From Methanobrevibacter gottschalkii DSM 11977 (GTDB lineage Archaea > Methanobacteriota > Methanobacteria > Methanobacteriales > Methanobacteriaceae), in the NCBI RefSeq assembly GCF_003814835.1, contig NZ_RKRG01000003.1, forward strand, positions 248,001 through 312,000: DNA of 64,000 nt. Reading direction: 5' to 3'. A model generated the notes under the pieces. The model was not told the DNA's origin, searched no databases, and saw only the letters and a list, made by a program, of their open reading frames with translations. Positions 9,670 to 18,402 of the stretch are shown piece by piece (within the stretch, counting starts at the first letter, position 1; each line of letters starts with the position of its first letter). The position numbers were made by a program, and so were the translations under genes.

Positions 9670-10200
9670 AGGATTTTTTTAAAAGTCTTTAAAATATATT
9701 TTTTTTCAAATGTTTTACTTTTCTAAATCTTAATGTCATGTGTTTTTTTAATTGTTCTTCAGATTTTTTGGCATTTTAGCGTAAATTTGGCATGATTTTG
9801 TGTAAGTATAGTCTAATTTTTTTCATTATGGTATATACTTCGAAAACTATAATCAGCATTGAATAATATTTTCATCGTATGTTTAACTTATTGTGTAGTT
9901 TTAAATTATTTCTTGATTTGCTTTGTCTAAAATTATGAATTGTTCGTCTATTAATTTGGATTGATCTTTAGAACCTTTTTTTCTTTTTAATACTTTCATT
10001 ATCCATTCATTTCATTATTTTATTCAATTATATGCTGTTCCTTGATTAATTCCATGTTTATTTATGGTGTTATGTATTTATCCTATAAAATATCTAGAAT
10101 TGCATATATTTAAACTCGTGTGGTTTTTTAACTTCTTAATTTCCTTTTGAATCTCAAATAATTCCAAATATTTTTCAATTAATTTTTGACTAAATATGGT
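9670..10200 (-). pseudogene. Relic of an IS630-like transposase
   Basis: The kilobase between the synthetase and the adhesin has no intact gene, but minus-strand translation gives a recognisable, interrupted order. First comes KYLELFEIQKEIKKL, then HNTINKHGINQGTAYN followed by stops where WIKKWN would be expected, then LKRKKGSKDQSKLIDEQF at about 9910-10000. After a frame change come EVYTIMKKIRLYLHKIMP and NAKKSEEQLKKTHDIKI, then KSKTFEKKIYFKDF at about 9680-9850. These match the helix-turn-helix and linker pattern of IS630-type transposases. The DDE catalytic part is gone, no inverted repeats were found, and several stops are present. The rest of 9549-10555 looks empty apart from a TA repeat and the adhesin promoter. 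Confidence 0.6.
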
Positions 10201-10290
10201 ATAATCATTATTTATAATTTTTAGTGTCAACTACTATGCACATTATAAATTGGATAAAAAAATCAACTAAATATTTGATATTCATGCAAA

Positions 10291-10312
10291 TATATATATA
10301 TATATATATATA
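10291..10312. repeat. (TA)11 microsatellite
   Basis: Eleven uninterrupted TA units about 245 bp before the adhesin start. The tract may vary in length between strains; no function is evident. Confidence 0.9.
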
Positions 10313-10495
10313 ATAAAATGATTTAAATAAAATCTTTTGTTTAAATCTAGTTATGATAGATTGATATTTAGTATTGGTTTATTATAAATTGAAATATTCT
10401 CTATTTAAAGTGTTATATTTCATTTGCAATCTGAATAAAATATTAGACAGGGTATTTATTAGCTATTTTGGATATAAATCTGTTAAATAGACCAT

Positions 10496-10547
10496 ATTTA
10501 TATTAAATGGAGTTAAATAAATTGGTTTTGTCTAATAAAATAAGGAG
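10496..10547 (+). promoter_or_regulatory. Promoter and ribosome binding site of the 10556 adhesin
   Basis: ATTTATATT at 10496-10504 is a TATA box about 52 nt before the start codon, and AAGGAG at 10542-10547 is a good ribosome binding site 8 nt before the ATG. The implied leader is short (about 30 nt). Confidence 0.5.
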
Positions 10548-10555
10548 TTAAAAAA

Positions 10556-13500
10556 ATGAGGAAAAATAATTATTTAGTATTTCTATTAATATTTTCATTA
10601 TTTTTAACTATTTCTTCAGTATCTGCATTAAACGTGGATGATAATGCGACAATAGAAGATACTAATTTGAATTCAATGGATGTTAATTTTGATATTTCCA
10701 ATGGCGAATTCAATAGTATTAATATTGATAAAACGTTCGATACAAATATAGATGCTGATGCAGGAAAAGACACAAATATTGAGGAAAAAACTATTAGTAT
10801 TACTAATTCTAATAATTCCATTCTTTCCACTAAAGAGAATAATGTTAAAAATAATTTTAAATTAAATTCCGGTTCATTAAGAGCAGGTAATATAATTTAT
10901 ATTAGTTCTGATGGTACTGGGGATGGTTTGACTAGTAATAATCCAACAAACTGGGCTAATGGATACATTAATGCTCAATCAGGCGATACAATTTCTTTCC
11001 TTGATGGAACTTATAATCTTGTAAATGTAAATTTAAATAAAGATTTAGTTTTAAAAGCTTTTAATGAAGGAAATGCAATAATAAATGCAAATAGAGCTGG
11101 TAATGTCTTTTCTATTAATAATAATAGAAATATAACCATAAATGGTTTAACATTTATAAATGGGAAATCTACTGGAAATGGTGGAGCAATTTCATTTAAT
11201 TCAGGAGCCCTAACTGTAATTAATTGTAGATTTATTAATAATACTGCAAGTTCTTATGGTGGAGCAATATATCTTAGAGATGGAAAGTTAACCATAGTCA
11301 ATACAACTTTCGTAAATAATTCAGCTGATGTTGGTGGAGCAGCAATAGCAGACACCATTAGTATTACTCATTCTGATTTCATTAATAATACTGCAGATGG
11401 TTCTGGTGGAGCTATAAGAGCTTATGATAATTTAACAATTGTTGATTCTATTTTTACTAATAATACTTCTATAAATGGTCAAGGTGGAGCTTTATATACT
11501 CCAAATGTTGACATAAATAATTCAATTTTTGTTAATAATACTTCATTAAATGGTGGAGGGGCAATATACTCCAGCAATGAATATTTAATTAATAATTCTG
11601 TATTCGTTAATAACTCTGCTATTGATGGTGATGGTGGAGCAGTTTCATCATATCGTACTGGCAATATAAACAATTCTAATTTTACCAATAACTCTGCTAA
11701 AAAAAGTGGTGGAGCAGCATATGCTAGAGAGAGTATTGAAATTGATAATTCTAGCTTCAATAAAAATTATGCTGGTGCTGGTGGAGCAGTACGTGCTCAA
11801 TCAGAAGTTAATATTACTAATTCAAATTTTACCAACAATGTTGCTAACAATGAGGGTGGAGCAATATATTCTAATGGAAAAATTGTTGTTAATAATTTAA
11901 CTTTTATCAACAACTCTGCTATTGAAAGTGATGGTGGAGCAATATTCTCTGTAGAAGATGTTGAAGTAGATAATTCCAATTTTATAAATAATTATGCAGG
12001 TGAACTTGGTGGGGCAATAAGTGCTTATAATGAACTTACTGTTAATAATTCTAATTTCACCAACAATAATGCAAAATATTATGGTGGTGGAGTTTATGCT
12101 AATGTGTTGAATTCTAATAGAGATAATTTTGTTAATAATACTGCAGAATATAATGGTGGAGGAGCTTATGTATTCTCTAATGCTAATATTAATGGGTCAA
12201 ATTTTGATTCAAATACTGCAGTGAATGGTGGAGGATTATTCAGCACTGGAAATTCTAGTGTTAATAATTCTAATTTCATTAATAATAATGCTTATGATGG
12301 ATCTGCAATTATTAGTGGAAATTTACATTTAAATAATAACAATTTAGAAAATAACACATCTAGAGGTTATGGAATTGTATATGCTGAAAATGCAACTATT
12401 GAAAATAATAAATTTATAGATAATGATGCATTAGAAGATAAAGAAATCTATGTATTAAATGAATTAAGTCAAAGCAATAATACTTTAAGCCCTAATCAAA
12501 TAGAAAATATTAATGCTAATACAGTAAAAGTGAATACTATTAATGGTACTACTTATTTGGTTGATTTAGAAGATGGGTTAAAAGGATATTGTTTACAAAG
12601 AACATTAAATTTCCCTGATTATGTATATTTATTAAATAATCTTAGTTTAGCACATAACCAATTAACTGGTGAAGATGTTAGTGAATACTTAAAGATTTTA
12701 ATTTATAAATATTATTTCTCAGATAAAAAAGACAATATAACTTACAGTTTATGGGACTTTACAGACAGTGATTTTAGAAATAGTAATAACAATTTAACTA
12801 AAAAAGTAATTGCATTATATAATTCTGGATTCCGTGTACCTGATTCTAATGCTAGTTTAATATTGGATAATGGTACTCAAGTATTATTTGATTTTTATAG
12901 TGCTGGAAGTTCAACAACTCAAAATTTATTCCTATTTAATATTACATATATGGGAAACAATTATGACATGAAAGTTGAAAAAATTACATTAAACAAATCT
13001 GTAATTAATGGAAATAAAACAAAATTCATAATTAGAGTAACAAACATTGGTGATACAATTCTCCATGGTGTTACTGTATTTGAAAAAGAGTATGATGGTT
13101 TAGTTTATGATTCATATATTGATGAAGGAAATAATTGGAATTATAACAATGGTAAATGGATTTACAAAAAACAATTAAACATTAATGAATCTGCAGAATT
13201 TACTGTTGTATTTAAAACAATAAAATCCGGTAATTTCACAAATATCATAATTTCATCATCCAATGAAACTACAAATAAAACCACTAACAATACCACTACT
13301 GTTTACACTCCTAATCTAACTGTTGAGAAGCTTTCTTTGAATAGAACTGTTTATGTTGGTAATCAGACTGTCTTTACTATTGTTGTCCGTAATACCGGTG
13401 ATTGTGATTTAGGTGAGGTTTTTGTCGTTGAAAAAGCTCCAGAAGGTCTTGCTTACAGTTCATTTAAAGGCACCGACTGGTCATACAACAATGGCAAATT

Positions 13501-14164
13501 TACTTATGGTAAAACTTTAAAGGTTGGTGAGTCTGTTAGTTTTGAGATTGTATTCGATGCTGTTAGTTCTGGTAATTGGACTAATGTTGTTGTTGCAGGT
13601 TCAAATTTAACAGGTAATAAAACTGGTAATAATACTACTAAGGTTTATAATCCTGGTTTGAAGGTTGAAAAAATCACTTTGGATCCTGTTGTGTCTGTTG
13701 GTGAGATTACATCTTTTGAAATTATAGTGACTAATACTGGTGATTGTAAACTTGGTGATGTTTTTGTTCATGAAGATAGTTATGAAGGTTTAAGGTTCCA
13801 TAGTTTCAGGGGTGATATGTGGAAACAGAAAGGTGATACTTTCTATTATCAGGGTGTTTTAAATCCTGGTGAGTCAGCATCATTTGTAATTTTATTTACT
13901 ACTTTAAAACCTGGAAATTTCACAAATATTGTTACTGCCGGTTCCAATGTTACTAACAATACCACTACTGAAAACAAAACCAAAGTAATAGAAAATCACA
14001 CTAACAATAATACTAATGGTATTAATAAAACAGTTAATAATGAAACCAAAGAGGTTAATGTTCATAAGGTTGATACTTCAAGAGCAACTGGTAATCCGTT
14101 ACTAGCATTACTCATGGTTCTTTTAATGATTAGTGTGACTTCTGTTAGAAAATTCAAAAAATAA
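10556..14164 (+). CDS. Adhesin-like protein: beta-helix, DUF11 repeats, C-terminal membrane anchor
   Basis: 1202 residues. Residues 1-25 are a signal peptide (hydrophobic LVFLLIFSLFLTISSVSA). After an acidic linker, residues about 110-640 consist of more than 15 beta-helix coils with the recurring pattern of an Asn-rich turn and GGA(I/V/A)Y, like polymorphic membrane protein repeats. Residues about 800-1115 hold three DUF11-type Ig-like modules, each beginning with a VEK(I/L) strand and containing (V/R)NTGD or TNIGD. The end is ATGNPLLALL, a hydrophobic helix and RKFKK. The protein should be exported, held by the C-terminal helix and projected by the DUF11 stalk; binding to host glycans or to partner microbes is inference from the family. 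It stands as a single gene with its own promoter. Confidence 0.88.
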   Translation: MRKNNYLVFLLIFSLFLTISSVSALNVDDNATIEDTNLNSMDVNFDISNGEFNSINIDKTFDTNIDADAGKDTNIEEKTISITNSNNSILSTKENNVKNNFKLNSGSLRAGNIIYISSDGTGDGLTSNNPTNWANGYINAQSGDTISFLDGTYNLVNVNLNKDLVLKAFNEGNAIINANRAGNVFSINNNRNITINGLTFINGKSTGNGGAISFNSGALTVINCRFINNTASSYGGAIYLRDGKLTIVNTTFVNNSADVGGAAIADTISITHSDFINNTADGSGGAIRAYDNLTIVDSIFTNNTSINGQGGALYTPNVDINNSIFVNNTSLNGGGAIYSSNEYLINNSVFVNNSAIDGDGGAVSSYRTGNINNSNFTNNSAKKSGGAAYARESIEIDNSSFNKNYAGAGGAVRAQSEVNITNSNFTNNVANNEGGAIYSNGKIVVNNLTFINNSAIESDGGAIFSVEDVEVDNSNFINNYAGELGGAISAYNELTVNNSNFTNNNAKYYGGGVYANVLNSNRDNFVNNTAEYNGGGAYVFSNANINGSNFDSNTAVNGGGLFSTGNSSVNNSNFINNNAYDGSAIISGNLHLNNNNLENNTSRGYGIVYAENATIENNKFIDNDALEDKEIYVLNELSQSNNTLSPNQIENINANTVKVNTINGTTYLVDLEDGLKGYCLQRTLNFPDYVYLLNNLSLAHNQLTGEDVSEYLKILIYKYYFSDKKDNITYSLWDFTDSDFRNSNNNLTKKVIALYNSGFRVPDSNASLILDNGTQVLFDFYSAGSSTTQNLFLFNITYMGNNYDMKVEKITLNKSVINGNKTKFIIRVTNIGDTILHGVTVFEKEYDGLVYDSYIDEGNNWNYNNGKWIYKKQLNINESAEFTVVFKTIKSGNFTNIIISSSNETTNKTTNNTTTVYTPNLTVEKLSLNRTVYVGNQTVFTIVVRNTGDCDLGEVFVVEKAPEGLAYSSFKGTDWSYNNGKFTYGKTLKVGESVSFEIVFDAVSSGNWTNVVVAGSNLTGNKTGNNTTKVYNPGLKVEKITLDPVVSVGEITSFEIIVTNTGDCKLGDVFVHEDSYEGLRFHSFRGDMWKQKGDTFYYQGVLNPGESASFVILFTTLKPGNFTNIVTAGSNVTNNTTTENKTKVIENHTNNNTNGINKTVNNETKEVNVHKVDTSRATGNPLLALLMVLLMISVTSVRKFKK

Positions 14165-14223
14165 ATATAAAAATTAAGGATTCATTATTATAAAACTCCT
14201 TAATTTTTTTCTTCTTTTTTTAA

Positions 14224-14560
14224 GTGTTGGCAGAACTTACTGAGTTTTAATTGCTGAATTATTGATTTAGTTCTCATAAATTTTTTAAATCTTCTGTTGA
14301 ATTATTTATTTCATGAATAATATTGTATAGTCTGATTAAATTGTATGATAATTCATTTAAGTATACTTTTTTTTGTTCATACTATTTCAATGACTAATTC
14401 TTTTTCTATTTGAAATTATTCTTTCAATATTCCAAATTATCCTTCAACAATTTATATTTTGGCATTTTTCATTATATTTTAAAATGAATTATTAAAAAAT
14501 ATAAAAATTAAGTCAAAAATTTTCTGATGAAAAGTCAAAAAATTAAATTTGCCAGACCCC
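14224..14560. mobile_element. Internally deleted relic of the same IS1182-like family
   Basis: Minus-strand translation of about 14260-14465 gives VEG.FGILKE.FQIEKELVIE and, further on, YLNELSYNLIRLYNIIHEIN. This parallels, position by position, SVEGPFGIFKEQYHVEQEI and LDALAYNIKRLYNLIQGEQ at the C-terminus of the transposase at 5192-5476. It is interrupted by stops. GTGTTGGCAGAA at 14224 and the complement of GGGGTCTGGCAAA at 14548-14560 look like worn versions of the intact element's ends. The distance from the left end to the coding relic also matches the other copy. Only about 340 bp remain of some 1780 bp. Confidence 0.55.
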
Positions 14561-14623
14561 AAATTTTTTACGAGTAACTATTTTCATAATCTTTTTATTA
14601 AATCAGTTTCATAAGTTTATATA

Positions 14624-15589
14624 ATGACTTTTTTAGATAATATTTCAGATAAAATTAACTATGAAACTTTGAACAATATTATAAAATTTGAATTTGATGG
14701 TGTTTCAACTAATTGGATGGATGAAAATGATCCATTCATTGAAAGAATTCAAAAATCTAGTTTGAATAAAGTTTTCTTAAAAGAACATATTCTAAAAGAA
14801 ATTGAAATTAAAAACATTTTGGATGAAGGTATTGACTTTTTAAATTCACAAAAATATGTTAATGCAATAGAATCTTTTGATGAAGTGCTGTTTTATGATG
14901 AAGGGTATGCAGAAGCTTTAATTAATAAATCATATGCTCTTTTTGGTCAGAAACATTTTGTTAAATCTTTAAGATATTATAAACGTGCCATTAAAGTGAA
15001 TAATGATTTGAAAGATGTTGAATATCATAAATTGCTTTTAAGTTGTTCCAATAAGGAAAGAAGTAATTTTTCAAAATTAAAATTAAATATTTATTCTGGG
15101 GATGAACTATTTGCAAAAGGAGAATATAAAAAAGCACTTGAAAGATATGATGGTGCTTTAGCTAATCCATCTCTATTTAAAGATAAAATACTTTTTAAGT
15201 TACTCAATAAAAAAGCTACAACATTACTTAAATTAAACGATTTTGAAAATGCATTGGCATGTTTTAAAGAGTCTTTAAATGCAAAGATTAGTGATTATGC
15301 ATATTATGGCTGTGGCGTATGCCAATATGAATTGAAGTTAGATGGTGCTTCTGAAAGCCTATCTCATGCAAACAATGTTAAAAAAAATCAATTACTGGAA
15401 AAAGGATTAATTTTTAATGAAATTGGTTTATATGAAAATGCCTTAAGTACTTTCAATGAAATATTCAATAATCATTTTAAAGTTGATGAACTTTATATCA
15501 AATCCTTAAATGGTAAAATGCATGCAATGAGGAGTTTAAAAATGGATATGGATGAAATTGAAGATATTTATTCAATATTGCTAAACTAA
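14624..15589 (+). CDS. TPR repeat protein
   Basis: 321 residues with no signal peptide. Helical-hairpin repeats are visible at about 65-135 (FLNSQKYVNAIESFDEVLFY, then GYAEALINKSYALFGQKHFV) and again at 160-290 (ELFAKGEYKKALERYDGAL, LLNKKATTLLKLNDFENALA, GLIFNEIGLYENALSTFNEI). These follow the tetratricopeptide spacing of small residues. TPR proteins usually act as scaffolds for protein complexes; the partner is unknown. The first 60 residues are not TPR and contain a Trp-acidic patch. It opens a run of plus-strand genes leading to pantoate kinase. The ATG at 14624 lacks a clear ribosome site and may be nearly leaderless. Confidence 0.75.
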   Translation: MTFLDNISDKINYETLNNIIKFEFDGVSTNWMDENDPFIERIQKSSLNKVFLKEHILKEIEIKNILDEGIDFLNSQKYVNAIESFDEVLFYDEGYAEALINKSYALFGQKHFVKSLRYYKRAIKVNNDLKDVEYHKLLLSCSNKERSNFSKLKLNIYSGDELFAKGEYKKALERYDGALANPSLFKDKILFKLLNKKATTLLKLNDFENALACFKESLNAKISDYAYYGCGVCQYELKLDGASESLSHANNVKKNQLLEKGLIFNEIGLYENALSTFNEIFNNHFKVDELYIKSLNGKMHAMRSLKMDMDEIEDIYSILLN

Positions 15590-15622
15590 ATATTTATATT
15601 CTTTTAAACTATAGTTATAATC

Positions 15623-15997
15623 ATGAAATTTTCAGGATTCATGAATGTTTACCAATTAGATGACATGAGTTGGGAATATCAGTTTGGAGGCAAATCACTT
15701 AAAGCTCAAACATTAAAAGAATTAGAAGTTCTTGTTGGTCTTTATGGTTTAAAATGGGGTGTACTGGATAAAAATCTGGTTGAAAAGTCTCTTGAAATAG
15801 ATAAAAACAATGTCACTGGTTTTTTAAATGTTTATAAAAAAGAGGGTTTCTGGCACTATAGGGGAACTGATTTGAAATCCCATAGTCTTGAAGTGTTAAA
15901 GAAAAAAGTTTTAAGCGAAAACCTCGATTGGGTAGAAACTGACAGGGAACTTGCTTATAAAAATTGGAAACTGGATTTAAGGAAATTTAAAAAATAA
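15623..15997 (+). CDS. Small protein of two homologous repeats, function unknown
   Basis: 124 residues, made of an internal duplication. Residues 4-56 begin SGFMNVYQLDDMSWEY, with KSLKAQTLKELEVLV and LKWGVLDKNL. Residues 66-116 begin TGFLNVYKKEGFWHYRG, with LKSHSLEVLKKKVL and LDWVETDREL. Each half aligns strand by strand, suggesting a beta-beta-alpha unit repeated as a pseudo-dimer. I do not recognise the family. It lies 34 bp after the TPR gene and 36 bp before pantoate kinase on the same strand, so co-expression is plausible. No membrane segment or cysteine is present. Confidence 0.7.
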   Translation: MKFSGFMNVYQLDDMSWEYQFGGKSLKAQTLKELEVLVGLYGLKWGVLDKNLVEKSLEIDKNNVTGFLNVYKKEGFWHYRGTDLKSHSLEVLKKKVLSENLDWVETDRELAYKNWKLDLRKFKK

Positions 15998-16032
15998 TAA
16001 ATTTTAATTATTTTGATTAACAATTAATAATT

Positions 16033-16875
16033 ATGAGTGTTTTTGTTCCGGGTCATGTAACCGGTTTTTTTAATATTGAAAATCATGAGTCCAAATTAAA
16101 AAATGGATCTTGTGGAGTTGGATTTTTACTAACAAAAGGTGTTATGACAACTGTTATTGAATCAGATAACTTTGAATTTGAAGTTAATCTTGGTGATGAC
16201 ACTATTGTCTGTGAAGTCTTAAGAATTTTGAATTTGGATAACAGTAATTTTAAAATTATTCAGGATATTCAGCTTCCAATCGGGGCAGGATTTGGAACAT
16301 CTGCTGCTTCAGCTTTAAGTTTAACACTGGCTTTAAATGATTTTCTTAATCTGGGTTATTCAAAAGAATTATGCGGTCAAATTGCACATATGGCTGAAGT
16401 TAATTTAGGTGCGGGTTTAGGTGATGTAATAGCTCAAACAGGCAGTGGTTTAGTTTTAAGAACAAAATCCGGTGCACCTGGTATTGGAGAAATCAAATCA
16501 TTCAATCAGGATGTTTATATTGCATACAAAACTTTTGGACCAATTGAAACATCAGAGATTATCACGGATGCCAATTATAAAAAGATTATTTCAGAAGTAG
16601 GTTTAAAGTATCTGGAATTATTTGAAGAAAAACCTAGTTTGGATAATTTTTTAATCTTTTCGAAAAAATTTTCCTGTGAGACTGGATTAATGTCTCCTGA
16701 AGTGAAAAAACAGATTGAATATTTCGAATCTATTGATGATGTATTAGGCAGTTCAATGGCAATGCTTGGAAATACAGTATTTGCATTGTCATATAATGAA
16801 GATACATTTAAAAAATTAAACATTGAAGAGTTACATATAGATAAATTAAATAATAATGGTATTGTTTATGATTAA
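16033..16875 (+). CDS. Pantoate kinase (GHMP superfamily)
   Basis: 280 residues, the usual length of archaeal pantoate kinase. The N-terminus VFVPGHVTGFFNIENHES and the GHMP phosphate-binding loop LPIGAGFGTSAASALSLTLA near residues 77-96 are diagnostic of this COG1829-type enzyme. It phosphorylates pantoate to 4-phosphopantoate, the archaeal route to coenzyme A that replaces pantothenate synthetase and kinase. The partner phosphopantothenate synthetase is not in this window. The downstream methyltransferase overlaps its 3' end by a few bases, so the two are probably translated from one message. Confidence 0.88.
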   Translation: MSVFVPGHVTGFFNIENHESKLKNGSCGVGFLLTKGVMTTVIESDNFEFEVNLGDDTIVCEVLRILNLDNSNFKIIQDIQLPIGAGFGTSAASALSLTLALNDFLNLGYSKELCGQIAHMAEVNLGAGLGDVIAQTGSGLVLRTKSGAPGIGEIKSFNQDVYIAYKTFGPIETSEIITDANYKKIISEVGLKYLELFEEKPSLDNFLIFSKKFSCETGLMSPEVKKQIEYFESIDDVLGSSMAMLGNTVFALSYNEDTFKKLNIEELHIDKLNNNGIVYD

Positions 16876-17401
16876 ACTTAGCTATGATATAAAGAATTAT
16901 AGAAAGCAAATCTTAGATTTAACTCAAAATGGAGATACGATAATAGAATTGGGTTGTCATGTGGGCAATACGACAAAAATTCTATTGGATAATTTTAGAG
17001 ATTCAAAGATAATGGCACTTGATAATTCTCCTGAAGCAACAATAAAAATGAATGAAATTTTGTGTGATAATTTGGAATTTATTAATGCTGATGTACGTCT
17101 TCATGAAACATTGCTTGAGGTATTTAAAAGAATTCAAAAGTGTGATATTTTATCCATTGATTTAGGTGGAGGATATCATCCCGATACGGTTTTTAAAGTA
17201 TTTTATATTTGGTCCTCAACATTTAAACCAAAACATACATTAATTAGAAATAGGGGTATTTTAGAATTTTTTAATTCGGCGGGGAGCAGTGATGAGGATT
17301 ATGAATCATGTGAGGGATTTCTCGATTCTTATCATGATTCGGGAATTCCCCCACAAATTAAAGAATTTGAATTATGGACACCGAATCTTGGGAAATATTG
17401 A
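16868..17401 (+). CDS. SAM-dependent methyltransferase-like protein
   Basis: 177 residues from the ATG at 16868, which overlaps the pantoate kinase stop by 8 nt; an ATG at 16856 would add four residues. The Rossmann core shows motif I as TIIELGCHVGNTTKILLD (residues about 24-41), an acidic strand end in KIMALDNSPEA, and INADVR followed by DILSIDLGGGYHPD. The C-terminal half contains LWTPNLGKY at the very end. The substrate is unknown. Conserved linkage in methanogens could tie it to RNA or coenzyme modification, but that is a guess. Confidence 0.7.
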   Translation: MIKLSYDIKNYRKQILDLTQNGDTIIELGCHVGNTTKILLDNFRDSKIMALDNSPEATIKMNEILCDNLEFINADVRLHETLLEVFKRIQKCDILSIDLGGGYHPDTVFKVFYIWSSTFKPKHTLIRNRGILEFFNSAGSSDEDYESCEGFLDSYHDSGIPPQIKEFELWTPNLGKY

Positions 17402-17533
17402 AATTATAAACTTTACACTTAAATTTAATTAAATCCTATTTTTCAATAATTCATCATGTAAATATTTATTTTTATTCAATTTTTATAAATCAACTTTAAT
17501 ATTTTATTCAAAAGAGACATTAAATTGTATATT

Positions 17534-17557
17534 ATTGTACAATTAAAATTTATATAC
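17534..17557 (+). promoter_or_regulatory. Promoter of the ADH synthase / DHQ synthase II genes, with adjoining palindrome
   Basis: AAAATTTATATAC at 17545-17557 is a strong BRE/TATA combination 46-58 nt before the ATG at 17603. The perfect 10-bp palindrome ATTGTACAAT at 17534-17543 directly abuts the BRE, where a regulator could act. Confidence 0.55.
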
Positions 17558-17602
17558 TTTAATAAACATATATATTATTCATAAACATGAAAAGGTTATA
17601 TT

Positions 17603-18394
17603 ATGATAGGTAAAAAGATTCGTTTAGAAAGAATCATAAATAGAAATACTGGCAGAACTGTTATTGCACCAATGGATCATGGTGTATCAAGCGGTCCAAT
17701 TCCGGGTATAATAAATATGGATGAGACTGTTGAAGAAATCGCTCAGGGAGGAGCTGATGCAATATTAATGCATAAAGGTATTGTGCAACAGGGACACCGT
17801 GGTTATGGTAAAGATATTGGATTAATTGTACATTTATCTGCAAGTACTTCTCTTGCACCGGATCCAAATGATAAAGTAACTGTAACAAGTGTTGAAAAAG
17901 CAATTCAACTTGGAGCTGATGCGGTATCTATTCATGTCAATCTCGGAAGTGAAACAGAAAGCTTGATGTTGCAGGAATTAGGTCAAGTTGCAGAAACTTG
18001 TGATTACTGGGGTATGCCTCTTCTTGCAATGATGTACCCAAGGGGGCAAAAAGTGGAAAATGAACATGATGTGGAATTTGTAAAACACGCTGCACGTGTA
18101 GGTTCAGAACTTGGAGTGGATATTGTAAAGACCAACTACACCGGAGATCCTGATACATTCAAGGAAGTTGTTGAAGGTGCTATTGTACCAGTAGTTATTG
18201 CCGGCGGTCCAAAAGTAGAAACTGATGAAGAGTTATTGCAGATGGTTAGAGATTCTCTTGATGTTGGCGGGGCAGGTGTTGCATTCGGACGTAATTTATT
18301 CCAAGCTGAAAATCCGGGTAAGATTACAAGAGCAATATCTGAAGTTGTTCACCATGATTTGGATGTTGAAGAAGCTTTAGAATTCTTAAAATAG
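17603..18394 (+). CDS. aroA': 2-amino-3,7-dideoxy-D-threo-hept-6-ulosonate (ADH) synthase
   Basis: 263 residues, class I aldolase fold, full length. Motifs: [17 protein letters not shown] near 20-36, DAILMHKGI near 52, the Schiff-base lysine Lys176 in [12 protein letters not shown], and the phosphate-binding VVIAGGPK and [13 protein letters not shown] near 200 and 224. In methanogens this enzyme condenses a 6-deoxy-5-ketofructose phosphate with aspartate semialdehyde, the first step of the alternative route to dehydroquinate and aromatic amino acids. Its partner, DHQ synthase II, starts 9 bp later behind a GGTGG site, so the two form an operon. Plain fructose-bisphosphate aldolase is the alternative, but this gene pairing argues for ADH synthase. 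Confidence 0.9.
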   Translation: MIGKKIRLERIINRNTGRTVIAPMDHGVSSGPIPGIINMDETVEEIAQGGADAILMHKGIVQQGHRGYGKDIGLIVHLSASTSLAPDPNDKVTVTSVEKAIQLGADAVSIHVNLGSETESLMLQELGQVAETCDYWGMPLLAMMYPRGQKVENEHDVEFVKHAARVGSELGVDIVKTNYTGDPDTFKEVVEGAIVPVVIAGGPKVETDEELLQMVRDSLDVGGAGVAFGRNLFQAENPGKITRAISEVVHHDLDVEEALEFLK

Positions 18395-18402
18395 GTGGTT
18401 AA

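Noticed and set aside
10291-10312. TA tract as a phase-variation switch for the adhesin
   Set aside because: It is about 180 bp upstream of the likely TATA box and outside the coding frame, so a switching role is not supported.
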